64,000 bases of DNA from Silene latifolia (lineage: Eukaryota > Streptophyta > Magnoliopsida > Caryophyllales > Caryophyllaceae), in contig NC_133532.1 in assembly GCF_048544455.1 (NCBI RefSeq), forward strand, positions 82,415,156 through 82,479,155, given 5' to 3'. The translations under genes and the position numbers were made by a program. The notes beneath the pieces are model-generated. The model was not told where the DNA came from, did no database searches, and saw only the letters and a list, made by a program, of their open reading frames with translations. Shown piece by piece: positions 23,544-35,014 of this stretch (position 1 is the first letter of the stretch; every line of letters starts with the position of its first letter).

Positions 23544-26500
23544 CGTGGACAAGGCCCTCGAACGCTGCGTCCGCGGGATCCACACTAGGCATAATCGACT
23601 CGAGGTTCTTTCGAATCGAATTAAGACAAATTAGAGTCGCCACCAAGTTTTTGGGAACTTGGAACCGTTCAAGTCAACTTTACACCTTTCATCGAAAAGC
23701 ATAAAGCCAATCGACTACGAGTGATTAAAGATAAAGACTTGTACCCTATATCACTCGATTTGAATGACTCTCGTAATCCAATGGTATTTAGACGGATCCA
23801 CAAACCATAGATCTTGAGTAAGGGGTGAGGGTACGTGTTGGGAAGCCCATAAGGACACCCAACCCCGCCCGTCGATAACAGCCTCTACTAAGTCAAGTGT
23901 CGGATTTCAAACAAGGTCATAGCTACTGCGATGTATGATATGCAAGCGTTGTTTTAACCCTAACATGTGACAACAATTTCTATGTCGTTTTAGATGCAAC
24001 TAAACTAACTTTGTCAAAGTTGTAATTTAGCATGCGGGTTGATTAATCTAAGCAACATATAAATGAAAGCAAACAAGGCTTAGGGGGAATGGGGGAGCCG
24101 TTGGGATCTACCTATTACAAACCAGGCATTTCATGCCGACACAACAACAAATTAAAGATACAACTCGATCTAAATACAAGTGTTACATACAAAACAATAC
24201 GCGACAACACACACGGCCGTTTGGCCTAGAAAACCGTGCACATGAGGGTGGCCCACGGCTCACATGACCCACGGCCTTGGGTCACTCCTCGTAATGCGTG
24301 CTCGCGCTTAATCTCATCGAATTAGACATAGGGCTACGCACCAAAGCATGCATTAGCATAAACCGGGCCATGTTGCTTTAGACAACACGCGGTTTACTAC
24401 GCTTCTACAAGCATTGGGAACAACCGTCTAACCAAACAAGACTATGGTTTTTAGAAAAGGTTTTGACTCAATAAAAGTAAAACAAACTTGAAAGATTACA
24501 ACTCGATAAACAAACTGTAAATTACAAGCTACAAACGACAAAGAACCAAAGACTTAAAACAAACGAGACAAAGAGAAGCATGACCAACCCCACGGCCTAA
24601 AGCCACGGCCACAGACACGGCTACCCTAGTTCCTAGGTCGGGTTCATTAGTTAGATGGATTCGCAAAGCGATACGGAGATACATTAGAAAACGATGATAA
24701 AAAAAGGTCGAAAAGCTTCGCTTAAAGTCGAATATTCTACACGGCCCAAAGGGGTTGAATTAGGTCAAATTCGCTAATTAATTTAACTCATCGAGTGTTA
24801 ATAAGAAGGTGCTAATCACGCACTCTTATACTAGCGAGAAATTAGGTGAAAGAGAGAGATGCGTTCAATTATTTACGGAATTGTTAGTTGATTTTTAAAG
24901 CTATGTCGATGCACCCTAATGTGTCTAATTAGGTTATTAAATTAATTTAAAGTCATCTAAATACGTCATAGGTTGACAATCAGAGGTTAAACTAACATAC
25001 AACGGGTCCTAGGGTATGTCGATTTGGCCGAAACAATGAGGGGGTCAAAAGCGAAGATCGAAGTTAGAAACTTGTTTTATTTATGCCCTACCTTGAACAC
25101 GAGGATATGTAAATGAGACGGGGGTGTACGACCGACAGAAGGAGCGGTTTCTTTTCCCATCTCAAGTCAACGCGGGTGTTCATGGTGGTACTTTAACTTA
25201 TACTCGGACTAACTAGTTTCGTAGTTAATTTAAAACAAACGATAAACAAACGAAAAAACAAACAAAAAAAGACAATAAAAAACGAGCACAAAACAAACGA
25301 AATAAAAGAGAAAAGAGGATGATTTGATGCACCCTCAACCTACATGTATCGTTGACACCGTCTTGGGTCGTAATCGATGGTAGATTTTATCTCGAGAGGC
25401 CGTCGTCGACGAAGAATAAAGCAAACACGCGTTTTGGAAACTTTCTGGACAGCGATTTTCAAACGATGATATCTCCCTCGTTTCACGACGAAAATTCGAT
25501 TTGAAAGATGTTTTGGAAACTAGAAAGAGAGGAGAACAGGGATCTTAAAGCAACCCCTGCTCGTTTTGGGTTATTGGGCACGAAAAACGAGCACAAACAG
25601 AACTGGACAGACAAGACCAAACCGCGAAAACAGAGTGTTATTTCACTCTGTTTTTCGAGGGATTTCGTGTACTCTCAAGGGCAATTTGGCTCGTAAATCT
25701 TTGTCTAATGTGTAGATGGATGTTATGTGGTTAATTAGGAACAAGAAACTCGCATTTTTATGGAGTTTTGATGGAGGAACGAAAGGGTTTTCGAAGAGGA
25801 CACACAAACAGTTTCAGTTTGTGTGTCGGTTTTGTTTAGGGTTTTTGGAGGATGTTTAGGGTTTGTTTCTGAGGTTTAAAGCTTGTAGGTGATGGTAGGA
25901 TGTATGGAGAACTTAGAGGAATGATTGTATGGTGAAGGGGGGGTATTTATAAGGAGTTAAAGTAGGGTAAAAGGGAGGAGGAGGCAGTCGGGCCTGTTGA
26001 GCATAGCTGCTGTCCAGCAGCTTTGAGGGGTTTTCTAGGGTTCGTTTGGGGGGTTTTCTTGGTGGTTAAGGTAAGGTAATATGGGTAGGATATTAGGGTA
26101 TGGGTTAGGGTTAATGGGTACGGGTCTTGGTGGTGTTTGGAGCGGGTTTGGGCTCGGGAATTGGCTCGCAAAAACAGGGGGGCTGCATTGGTGCGGGCTG
26201 CTTGGGGCCTGTTTTGGGACGAGAATTTGGGCTGTGGTTGGGGGGTTCGAACAAGGGTGGATGGTTAGTGGTCTAGGTTGGTTAGTGTACTCGAGATTCG
26301 TGCCAATTCGTAAAAGAAACGGGCTCAAAAACCGAGCTAAAATCGAGCTTAAAAACACATGGTTGAAACGAGTTTTCTTCGCTTTTAAAATCGATTTTTC
26401 AAATCAATTAATCCATTAAAATAAATGACTTTTCAAATCAAATATATTCATAAAATGATTTTTCAAATCGAAAATTTATTTTATTTTCAATAAAATAAAC

Positions 26501-26781
26501 TTGGAAAAATAAATTCAAAATAAGATAAATTAAATTGAAATCACCTTAAAAAAAAGACTTTAATTTAAATATCATTTAAATTAATAAAATGAACTCACTA
26601 AAAAACATTAATTTAAATATCATTTAAATTAATAAATTACTTCATCGACGACGCCCATTCTACCTCGTAAAACGAACCCAAATAATGACAATGACAACTA
26701 AAGAATACATGTGTCCTATCATCATCGGGTGTTTGTCGGGTTCTCTATAAATTCCAATATCGACGGATACGGGTATCTACA
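23544..26781 (-). repeat. 5' LTR of the Tat element (right copy)
   Basis: This 3238 bp copy is near-identical to 14677-17912. Its inner terminal base differs: the plus strand has CGTGGAC where the other copy has TGTGGAC, so the canonical CA end has become CG. It carries the TATA motif at 25942-25951. Confidence 0.92.
25942..25951 (-). promoter_or_regulatory. TATA box in the Tat 5' LTR
   Basis: TATAAATACC on the minus strand is followed by a run of C. It is positioned to start transcription toward gag. Confidence 0.6.
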
Positions 26782-26889
26782 CAACGCATTAATTATGTCT
26801 CGTATATTGTTTACGTGTTTATTATGGGTGTCATGAGCGTAATTAGGGTTTACGAATAAACCCTAGTGGCGGCATGGTAGGCGGCCAAG

Positions 26890-27220
26890 GGTTCTTTCCA
26901 AAGTTATAGCTAAAGCTAGTATAACATTGATGATGATTCAAGCGTTATAGCATAAGTTAATATAACTTTGGGTAGCTACTCTAGTTATGGCTGGACCTAC
27001 TATAACATTGAAGTGCGAGTCAAGGTTATAGCTGTCACTAATGTAACTTTGGGATTATGGCTCAAGGTTATGGTTAATGCTAGTATAACTTTGTATTTCG
27101 TGTCAAGGTTATGGTTGAGGTATGTATAACTTCAAGTTATATATGCTGAAGTTATAGTCGAGGTTACTATAACCTCGCATCCAGAGTTTATGTCATGGTT
27201 AGAGTTACTATAACATTGGT
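26890..27220. repeat. GTTATA/TATAAC inverted-motif array in the Tekay-like LTR
   Basis: About seven degenerate units of 45-60 bp alternate AAGGTTATAG(C) with (A)CTATAACATTG or GTATAACTTTG. Each unit can therefore pair as a small hairpin. The equivalent in the 3' LTR is 32680-33010. Confidence 0.75.
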
Positions 27221-27504
27221 TGCTTATACTTGTGTCATATGTTGTTTTGTGTTCAATGTGTTACGTCCTTGTGTTTGCATATATGTATTTGGTTACTCTT
27301 GTTCATATGATAAGTAGGATGGTCAGTTATACTATCCTATGAGTTGAGTCGTGATGTTGTTCACGCATGTTAGTACAGTCAGTTATACTGTGCGTTGGTT
27401 TGTTTGCTAGTTTGAATAGATGGCGGTAGTATCAGTTATATACTATCGGAACGAACTAACGTCACCCGTCGATGCGGGATTGTGGGTCTATGTTCGGGGG
27501 GGGT

Positions 27505-27670
27505 AGCAGAGGAAGTGGTTATACGCTCTGTTCCCCGAGTGTCATTCGGTTTACCGAGAGTCTGGCCAGGTCTTAGACATATAGGCAGTGGTTATACGCT
27601 ATACATAGTACCGGTGGAGGCAGTGGTTATACGCTCCATCAGTTAGAGGCAGTGGTTATACGCTCTAACG
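27505..27670. repeat. GGTTATACGCTC array in the Tekay-like LTR
   Basis: Four copies of GG(C/A)AGTGGTTATACGCT are spaced about 35-65 bp apart. The equivalent array at 33295-33450 differs by several substitutions and small indels, making it the most divergent part of the two LTRs. Confidence 0.78.
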
Positions 27671-28286
27671 GGCGTTCGCTCTATTCGCTATGCTTTGTTG
27701 CTAGCTTTGTGCCTTCTGTTGCTGTGGATCGTGTGTCACCATGTTTGCTATGCTTCAATGCTAGCTTTGTGCCTTAGGTTGTTGTGGGTCGTTTGTCACT
27801 ACTAGTCTTGTAAGTGTTCATGGTCTAGTGGTTGCATATGGTCTAGGTTTGCATGATTGCATTCGTTTAAGGTTGATAAGTCATGGCAAGCTTTGTTGGG
27901 TCTTTCATGAGTATAGATGATCTCGCATGTTTACTGGTTTTACATTTCATTTGTTAATGATTGTTGGTTATATTCAATTGTTGTAAACATGACTGGGAGA
28001 GCATCTAGTTACTCCCGACTGATTGTCGACCCTCTTTTCAGGTTGTTCAGTTTGTTGCTGTTTGGTTGATGCTAGCTTGGGGAATGTGCGAAGCGAGCTT
28101 AATAATAAAATAGGAGTTTGCTTTTAAGTTTTAAGAACCTTTTGAATAATGTATTAGTTGTTTTGGATTTTAGTAGCGAACCGGATTGGTCAGGTGTTTC
28201 CGCCACCTTGACCCTTTTATCAGTATCATACTCTGATATTCTCTTTATATAAGTTTTTCCTTTGTTTTATAATCCGGGTTGTTACA

Positions 28287-31200
28287 GTTGGTATCAGAGC
28301 GAACACGCTCCCAACTCTCGCTTAGTTAATGACTAAAATAAATTGACTTAGTAAATGAGTGAGAGTAAATGGGGTAGAAACAATTAAGGGCTTGTTTGTT
28401 TATGCGTTAATGTTTCATATAATTATTAATTGTGTTACATGTGTTGTTTATGCACATGTTTATTTATGCCTTAATGTTTCATATCTTTATTAATTGTATT
28501 ACATTTGATGTTTGTGTACTTACTTTTCATGCCTTAATGTTTCACATCGTTATTAATTGTATTAAATGTATAGTTTATGTATTGTGTTGTTTATGACTTG
28601 TTTGTTTTATTCATGTACTTGTTCGGGAATGCTTTGTTGATTTTAAAGACGGTTAATTTTTAAAATGTCCTTTGCATTACGTGTTACATATGTCATGTGT
28701 TTTGGTTGTATGTCGGTCAAAACTTTTAATCCTTGGTAACCTGAGCTTTACTCTTATCGTACTTTCATCCTTTTGGATCTTTTGGTGGTGTTGTCCACGT
28801 TTGAGGTGATTTCGAGGTTGATTTCCTTGTGGTGTCTTGAGGCAACAAGTTAGGATTGTTTGGTAATTATTGGGATGTTCAAGTATGAAAGGAGGAGCAT
28901 TTGTTATTATGAGTGGTAACGAAGGAGTTTACTTTGGGAGTAATACACTTTTGAGCTGAAGTTAACTTTGGGATTAGAGGTTGTTGAGAAGAGGTTTACT
29001 TTGGTAATAAAAGTTGTTATGATGATGTTTCTTTTGGGATTGTAGGCGTTATGTTCTTTTATGTGCTTGAGAAAATCCTTATTGATGATAGAGGGTGATG
29101 AAATGTGGCATAAGACGTGTGATTGTGGTTTCATAGTTTCACAAGAAGTGAGAGACATAATGAGTGGATTTATCTTATGATATTATTTGGGAATATCGTG
29201 GCATATACTTTTAATGGTTAGAATTACTGAACTTTGTCTTGTGTTAAGGAAAACGTTATGCGAGTTATTTATGGATCAAGAGTAGAATAATGGAAATGAG
29301 TTGTATGTTATCGTGGAGTTTATATTGGGCATGTTGAGAATTTTGGAGACTATACTCGACTTTAATTGGAATACTATATTTGAGGAGTAAGAATCATTAA
29401 TGTCTATGAGGAGTTATTTACTGATCGTACCTTTTAAAGGATTGGTTGAAAGAGGTAAAAGTGTTCTAGCGCTGACTTAGTGAATGGTCATGTTGAATAT
29501 GATTATAATGTATTGTGATGTTCATCTCTAGAGGGTATAGATATTGCTACGGATTGATTCATTAAGTGTGATTAGATGGGGTTCTTGAGAGTGGAAGGAT
29601 TTGAGAGTTGATGGTCGTGAGAGTTTATGATGTTGAGAGTTGATAATTGAGGAATATAGTGACTGTAAACGGAGCAGTTATATAGAGATTTGTTGGTTCT
29701 GAGGTACTATAGAGATGTGATTAAAGGATGTTGTGAGACGTTGTTACCTTGAGTGATGATTGTACGATATTTGTAAGACCTTGGTTATCGTGCTTTATTT
29801 ATTTTATGTTAAGATGTCATCTTCGAGTAAATAGAATTGTTTTTGAGGCGTCTATTCTTGTCATCCTTGCACGTGTTAACCATACCTCTTCTATTTGAGT
29901 CTTCAGACCATCAGTTTCATTTATCTTTGTTCTTTGTCTGTTTATCGATCGTTACTCTCTATTTGTTCTTTATTCAGCTCAAGTTCCTTTTTCTTTAAAC
30001 TTTTATAATTATCCTTTTACATTGATTTCTCTTTGAGCTTATACTTCCTAAATCTATTTGTTCTTTTGCCTTGTGGTATTGCACGGAAATATTTTTCTTT
30101 GGTTTGCAAGTTATTTATTCTTTCATGGTAACTTGAAAATGTTTGAAATCTCTTTAGAGCTACTTGTGATCATCTCGTAGTGGGAGCTTAGATCCTTTGG
30201 CGAGCGATGTAGATACCCCGAGTTTGATGTTTGGTTATTTGAGGTTGAGAACATAGTAGCATAGTGGTATGTGAATATGAATTGGGACAACATATAGAGT
30301 TTTGGAGAAAGAGTATTAAAGGTGTTATGGTGAGCTAAGAAAGTTTGAGGGTGTTTCTACATTGAGGATACATAGATGTTTGTTTGTTGTATCTGAGGTT
30401 AAAGATGTTTCATTTAAAGTGTATGAGTGATTAATTGAAGGACATAGAATCATACAGACTTTTAGTGGATTCCTAAGGTAAAGATAATATTCATGGATAA
30501 TAAACTGTGATTAGAAATTGAGGTTATAAGCGTTGTTATATGGACACAGATGATAAGATTTGTACGATGATATCATTTTATTATGCGTTGATGGAATTGC
30601 GTTATCGATGGATAAGTGTGTTGTGGTACAATAGGTACTAGCTTAACCTATGGTTTATGATTCGTTTGGTGCATAGGAATGCCGTGATCATGAGTGTTTA
30701 AAGGAAATAATTAAGTCTTGCGAGTGCGACTGATGATGTTGCCATGAGTTTGAGGTTGAATAGGATTTTGACAGTTTAGTCAGAGTTTGAGGTTTGAGAT
30801 TGATGATTTTAGAAAGTAGATATATATCGGGAATCATCGAGATTTGTTGAAGCCTCTTGAGCTTAATGGTTATGAGTGGTAGTAAGCACTACTTGCTTTG
30901 AGGATTTTATGGTAGTAATGTTTTTAATGGTACTTGTGAATGGAAGAGTTTTCTCATTTGAAAGATGTTCTTGGTTTAGAGATTATCTGTTTGGGGTTTT
31001 GGTCAATGTCACATCTTATGGTGAATAGTGAAGCTAGAATTGGAGTATTTGTTAAAGGTTATGTGGATTTTGAGTGATACTAATGAGTTCATAATCGTGA
31101 GAGGTTATATGATGTTTAATGATGGTTAATGATAGTAGAGGAGTGTTTGAAACATGAAGACTAGAAGTTAGTAGTTCATGAGACGGAATGTTGTACCTTG

Positions 31201-31646
31201 TGGAATGTTACTTATAAGTGTTGAGTGTACTTGGTGAAAGTGAGGAACTCAGTGATATTATGGCTTATGAGATGTGCTGGACTTTATGAGTGTCAACCAC
31301 ATGCTTAAAGGTGATGCATGTGTGAAAACGTTGTGGTATTACGACGACTAGGTCATACTGAGATAAGAGAGACTATTCGAGATGGAATTAACTTAACGGT
31401 CATTTTGGGTTGTGATGGTATGAGTTTGTTGTGACTTTTGAGGTTGTAGAGTGTGTAAAGATGATGATAACATTCAGGATTTGGGATATCCTTTCTTTGG
31501 TTTTAGCGTTGATATGGATCAGAGTGCGCAGCGGTTAGGATTCCGAGATGACATTTGTTGATGATCACTTGTAATTCTTACCTTCTTTTGATCTTATCCT
31601 TGAAATTCAAGTTTCGAGGACGAAACTTCTTTTTAGGGGGTTGGAT
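28287..31646 (+). mobile_element. Non-coding interior of the Tekay-like element
   Basis: 3360 bp lie between the LTRs. No frame longer than about 80 codons exists and no gag, RT or integrase motif can be read. The only Tekay-like pol trace is at the far end, where AAGTTTCGAGGACGAAACTT (31608-31627) precedes the polypurine run and LTR, as in intact relatives. The region is rich in GTTATG, GAGTTT and TTGATG words, giving a T/G-rich plus strand. Confidence 0.75.
28289..28300 (+). promoter_or_regulatory. Primer-binding site of the Tekay-like element
   Basis: TGGTATCAGAGC lies two bases after the 5' LTR end and is complementary to the initiator-methionine tRNA. Confidence 0.85.
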
Positions 31647-34075
31647 TGTAACACCCCGTATTTTATAATAATATTTTATTATAAAAGTATTTTATTAAAT
31701 TGATTATTTTGGAATTTATTAATGTATTTTGGAAATATCTATTTTATCGTCTTCGTTTTCTATTTTATTTTAATCTACTTTCGGAAAGGTTAAAATGTCC
31801 GTGCACGATTTTACTATTTTAGTTTAATAGTTACTTTTCCTATTTAAGCTTTTCTAGCGTCTTAATAATATCCAGTTGGATTTGTAATCAGATAATTCAT
31901 TGTATAAGCTAATGGACCATAAGCCCACTAGTTAACCTCCTCTATTCTTATATAAATACAAAACCCTAAAGCTAGCAAGCAGGTTGCTCATTCTTTTCTT
32001 TCTCGCGTAAAATCTAACCTAGCAGGCAAGCTGCTCTCTCTTTCCTTCCGCGTGAAACGTGCGGCGTCTTTCTCTCCTCCTTCTCTTTTGTTCTTCTTTT
32101 CTCCCTTTGACTCCATTGTTGAATATCTTTTCTTCCTCCAAACTTATTGATAAATTATATTTTCACAATCCTTGCTCTTACCTTTACAATGATTTATTCT
32201 CCAAATATTTTTATGAGAATTATTTATATGGACCTTTAGACCTACCTTTAAGGTCTCTTATTTTAATGGGTAAAGAAGAAGGATAGCTTTTCATGGCGTT
32301 TTCAAGGGTTTCGATTTCTGCCTTTCTTTAAAGTCGATTTTTGGGACGTGGACACGTGTTGGAGACAAGGTTTTCTTGGTCGTGTCTTTCTTGGAGTTTT
32401 CATTATTATTTCGCATCATTAATTGCTAAAAAGGTAACTAGGTGTTTTCTTTTAATTGTGTTTATGCCAATTGATGTAACTAATATGATTTAATGATTGT
32501 TTTGTATGATTAGTACGTGTTGGATTGTTTATTATCATGTTAATTATGTTTTCTCATGTTTGTATATGTTTCAACGCATTAATTATGTCTCGTATATTGT
32601 TTACGTGTTTATTATGGGTGTCATGAGCGTAATTAGGGTTTACGAATAAACCCTAGTGGCGGCATGGTAGGCGGCCAAGGGTTCTTTCCAAAGTTATAGC
32701 TAAAGCTAGTATAACATTGATGATGATTCAAGCGTTATAGCATAAGTTAATACAACTTTGGGTAGCTACTCTAGTTATGGCTGGACCTACTATAACATTG
32801 AAGTGCGAGTCAAGGTTATAGCTGTCACTAATGTAACTTTGGGATTATGGCTCAAGGTTATGGTTAATGCTAGTATAACTTTGTATTTCGTGTCAAGGTT
32901 ATGGTTGAGGTATGTATAACTTCAAGTTATATATGCTGAAGTTATAGTCGAGGTTACTATAACCTCGCATCCAGAGTTTATGTCATGGTTAGAGTTACTA
33001 TAACATTGGTTGCTTATACTTGTGTCATATGTTGTTTTGTGTTCAACGTGTTACGTCCTTGTGTTTGCATATATGTATTTGGTTACTCTTGTTCATATGA
33101 TAAGTAGGATGGTCAGTTATACTATCCTATGAGTTGAGTCGTGATGTTGTTCACGCATGTTAGTACAGTCAGTTATACTGTGCGTTGGTTTGTTTGCTAG
33201 TTTGAATAGATGGCGGTAGTATCAGTTATATACTATCGGAACGAACTAACGTCACCCGTCGATGCGGGATTGTGGGTATATGTTCGGGGGGGTAGCAGAG
33301 GCAGTGGTTATACGCTCTGTTCCCCGAGTGTCGTTCGGTTTACCGAGAGTCTGGCCAGGTCTTAGACATATAGGCAGTGGTTATACGTTATACATAGTAC
33401 CGGTGGAGGCGGTGGTTATACGCTCCATCGCTTAGAGCGTGGTTATACGCTCTAACGGCGTTAAGCTCTATTCGCTATGCTTTGTTGCTAGCTTTGTGCC
33501 TTCTGTTGCTGTGGATCGTGTGTCACCATGTTTGCTATGCTTCAATGCTAGCTTTGTGCCTTAGGTTGTTGTGGGTCGTTTGTCACTACTAGTCTTGTAA
33601 GTGTTCATGGTCTAGTGGTTGCATATGGTCTAGGTTTGCATGATTGCATTCGTTTAAGGTTGATAAGTCATGGCAAGCTTTGTTGGGTCTTTCATGAGTA
33701 TAGATGATCTCGCATGTTTACTGGTTTTACATTTCATTTGTTAATGATTGTTGGTTATATTCAATTGTTGTAAACATGACTGGGAGAGCATCTAGTTACT
33801 CCCGACTGATTGTCGACCCTCTTTTTCAAAGTTGTTCAGTTTGTTGCTGTTTGGTTGATGCTAGCTTGGGGAATGTGCGAAGCGAGCTTAATAATAAAAT
33901 AGGAGTTTGCTTTTAAGTTTTAAGAACCTTTTGAATAATGTATTAGTTGTTTTGGATTTTAGTAGCGAACCGGATTGGTCAGGTGTTTCCGCCACCTTGA
34001 CCCTTTTATCAGTATCATACTCTGATATTCTCTTTATATAAGTTTTTCCTTTGTTTTATAATCCGGGTTGTTACA
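31647..34075 (+). repeat. 3' LTR of the Tekay-like element
   Basis: This 2429 bp LTR is intact, running from TGTAACACCCCG to GGGTTGTTACA. The polypurine run (TTTTTAGGGGG) precedes it at about 31630-31640. It has a TATA box at 31951-31958. The empty CAACG site (32572-32576) shows the state before the Tat insertion in the other LTR. Confidence 0.93.
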
Positions 34076-34442
34076 AGAATTCATGGGTGAGACTCAGGTA
34101 CGTCTCCTCATGGGCATGGAAAAGTTTTCCAATGCCAAGACCATCAAAGAACATCTCGGTAGGGTGCCTTATCTTAAGGATTTCCAACACCCTAGTATCT
34201 ACGAATTGAGTGGGTTCGTAGTTCTTACCTAGTAATTTGACAAAGTTCTTGCGGTGGTCATCGGATTCAAATAGCACCTCTTGGAAGTAGTCAAGTTGTT
34301 CAATTCCTCCCCTCATTATGGGGCGGGAGTTCCTTGGTAGCGCTACCTCCCGCGGAATTGAAGAGGATGATCCCTTGCGTTTCTTTCCGGCGGTTTCAAC
34401 CAATTTCTTAGCCTTACCCTTGAGGTTCATCAATGGCGCCAT
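34076..34442 (-). pseudogene. Athila ORF1-type protein, N-terminal segment
   Basis: The ATG is at 34442-34440. The first 122 codons have a basic N-terminus (KGKAKKLVETAGKKRKG), then PREVALPRNSRPIMRGG, a FESDDHRKNFVKLLGKNYEPTQFVD segment and a final LTHEF. After one copy of the AGAAT duplication (34076-34080), the reading frame continues without a shift at 13741 into the segment ending at 12861. That makes a protein of more than 415 residues. This is the gag-region ORF of an Athila-type Ty3 element, split by the 20.3 kb insertion. The basic start could serve nuclear targeting or RNA binding, which is inference. Confidence 0.85.
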
Positions 34443-34458
34443 TTTTGATGTAGGGAGG

Positions 34459-35006
34459 TAGGGATGTCAATGGATCGGGTTCGGGTCGGGTGAAGCCTCA
34501 TCCGTCATCCATCCGTCCTTTTAAAATCTCATCCAACCCGTCCGTCATCCGTGAAACATATCATCCGTCATCCATCCATCCATCATCCATGGATGAAACG
34601 GGTGGATCGGGTCATTAACGGGTGTTTTGTTTTTATATATTTCAAGTTAAAAAAAATGATGATTTTTTTTTTCTACAAAAATAAAGTTAGATAATTAGTT
34701 AGTTTAACTTTCTAGTGGGTAGGTTTACAAAATATCTATATTGAGAGTAGACAAATATGAAAATTTAAATATTTTATGTCTTAATAATGTGTTATATGTA
34801 AAAAAAATTAAATAAAAAGTAATAAAATCGGGTGATGGATGAATGTCGGGTGGATGGCGGGTGGAATTTCTTCATCCAACCCATCCGTCATCCATCATCC
34901 GTTTCATCCGTCATCCATCCATCATCCATTTAAGTCGGGTTTTCATCCATCTTTTAGGATCGGGTGGATCGGGTTTTGATGGATGCAGGTGAAATTGACA
35001 TCCCTA
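34459..35006. mobile_element. hAT-type MITE (548 bp)
   Basis: The termini TAGGGATGTCAA...TTGACATCCCTA form a 12 bp perfect inverted repeat. The element is flanked by perfect 8 bp duplications TAGGGAGG (34451-34458 and 35007-35014), as for hAT transposons. Subterminal regions hold many CATCCGTCATCCATCC and CGGGTGGAT words in both orientations. No open frame. Confidence 0.93.
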
Positions 35007-35014
35007 TAGGGAGG

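Larger units (their letters stand above)
14677..26781 (-). mobile_element. Gag-only Tat-lineage (Ty3) LTR retrotransposon, minus orientation
   Basis: The element is 12,105 bp and is flanked by CAACG (14672-14676 and 26782-26786). On the minus strand it begins TGTAGATACCCG and ends CCTTGTCCACA. It has a 5' LTR at 26781-23544, a TGGCGACTCC-type primer site, a gag gene at 22571-20979, a long non-coding 3' region with minisatellites, an AAAGTGGGGGCTC polypurine tract and a 3' LTR at 17912-14677. The primer site and polypurine tract are typical of Tat/Ogre elements. No protease, RT, RNase H or integrase remains in the 5.6 kb interior, so this matches the TR-GAG idea of a non-autonomous element. 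Confidence 0.88.
26787..28286 (+). repeat. 5' LTR of the Tekay-like element, right part
   Basis: The LTR resumes after the Tat insertion and the second CAACG and ends GGGTTGTTACA. It matches 32577-34075 with few differences. Together with 13747-14676 it makes 2430 bp, against 2429 bp for the 3' LTR. It contains two internal repeat arrays (26890-27220 and 27505-27670). Confidence 0.92.
13747..34075 (+). mobile_element. Tekay-like LTR retrotransposon without coding capacity, hosting a Tat element
   Basis: The element spans 20,329 bp including a 12.1 kb nested insertion plus its TSD; without them it is about 8.2 kb. The termini TGTAACACCCCG...GTTACA, the initiator-Met type primer site and the GGACGAAAC stretch before the polypurine tract are typical of Tekay/Del chromoviruses. 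LTRs are about 2430 bp and the 3.36 kb interior has no open frame. It inserted into the Athila gene with a perfect 5 bp duplication. The long LTRs and non-coding interior resemble a LARD-type derivative. Confidence 0.88.
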
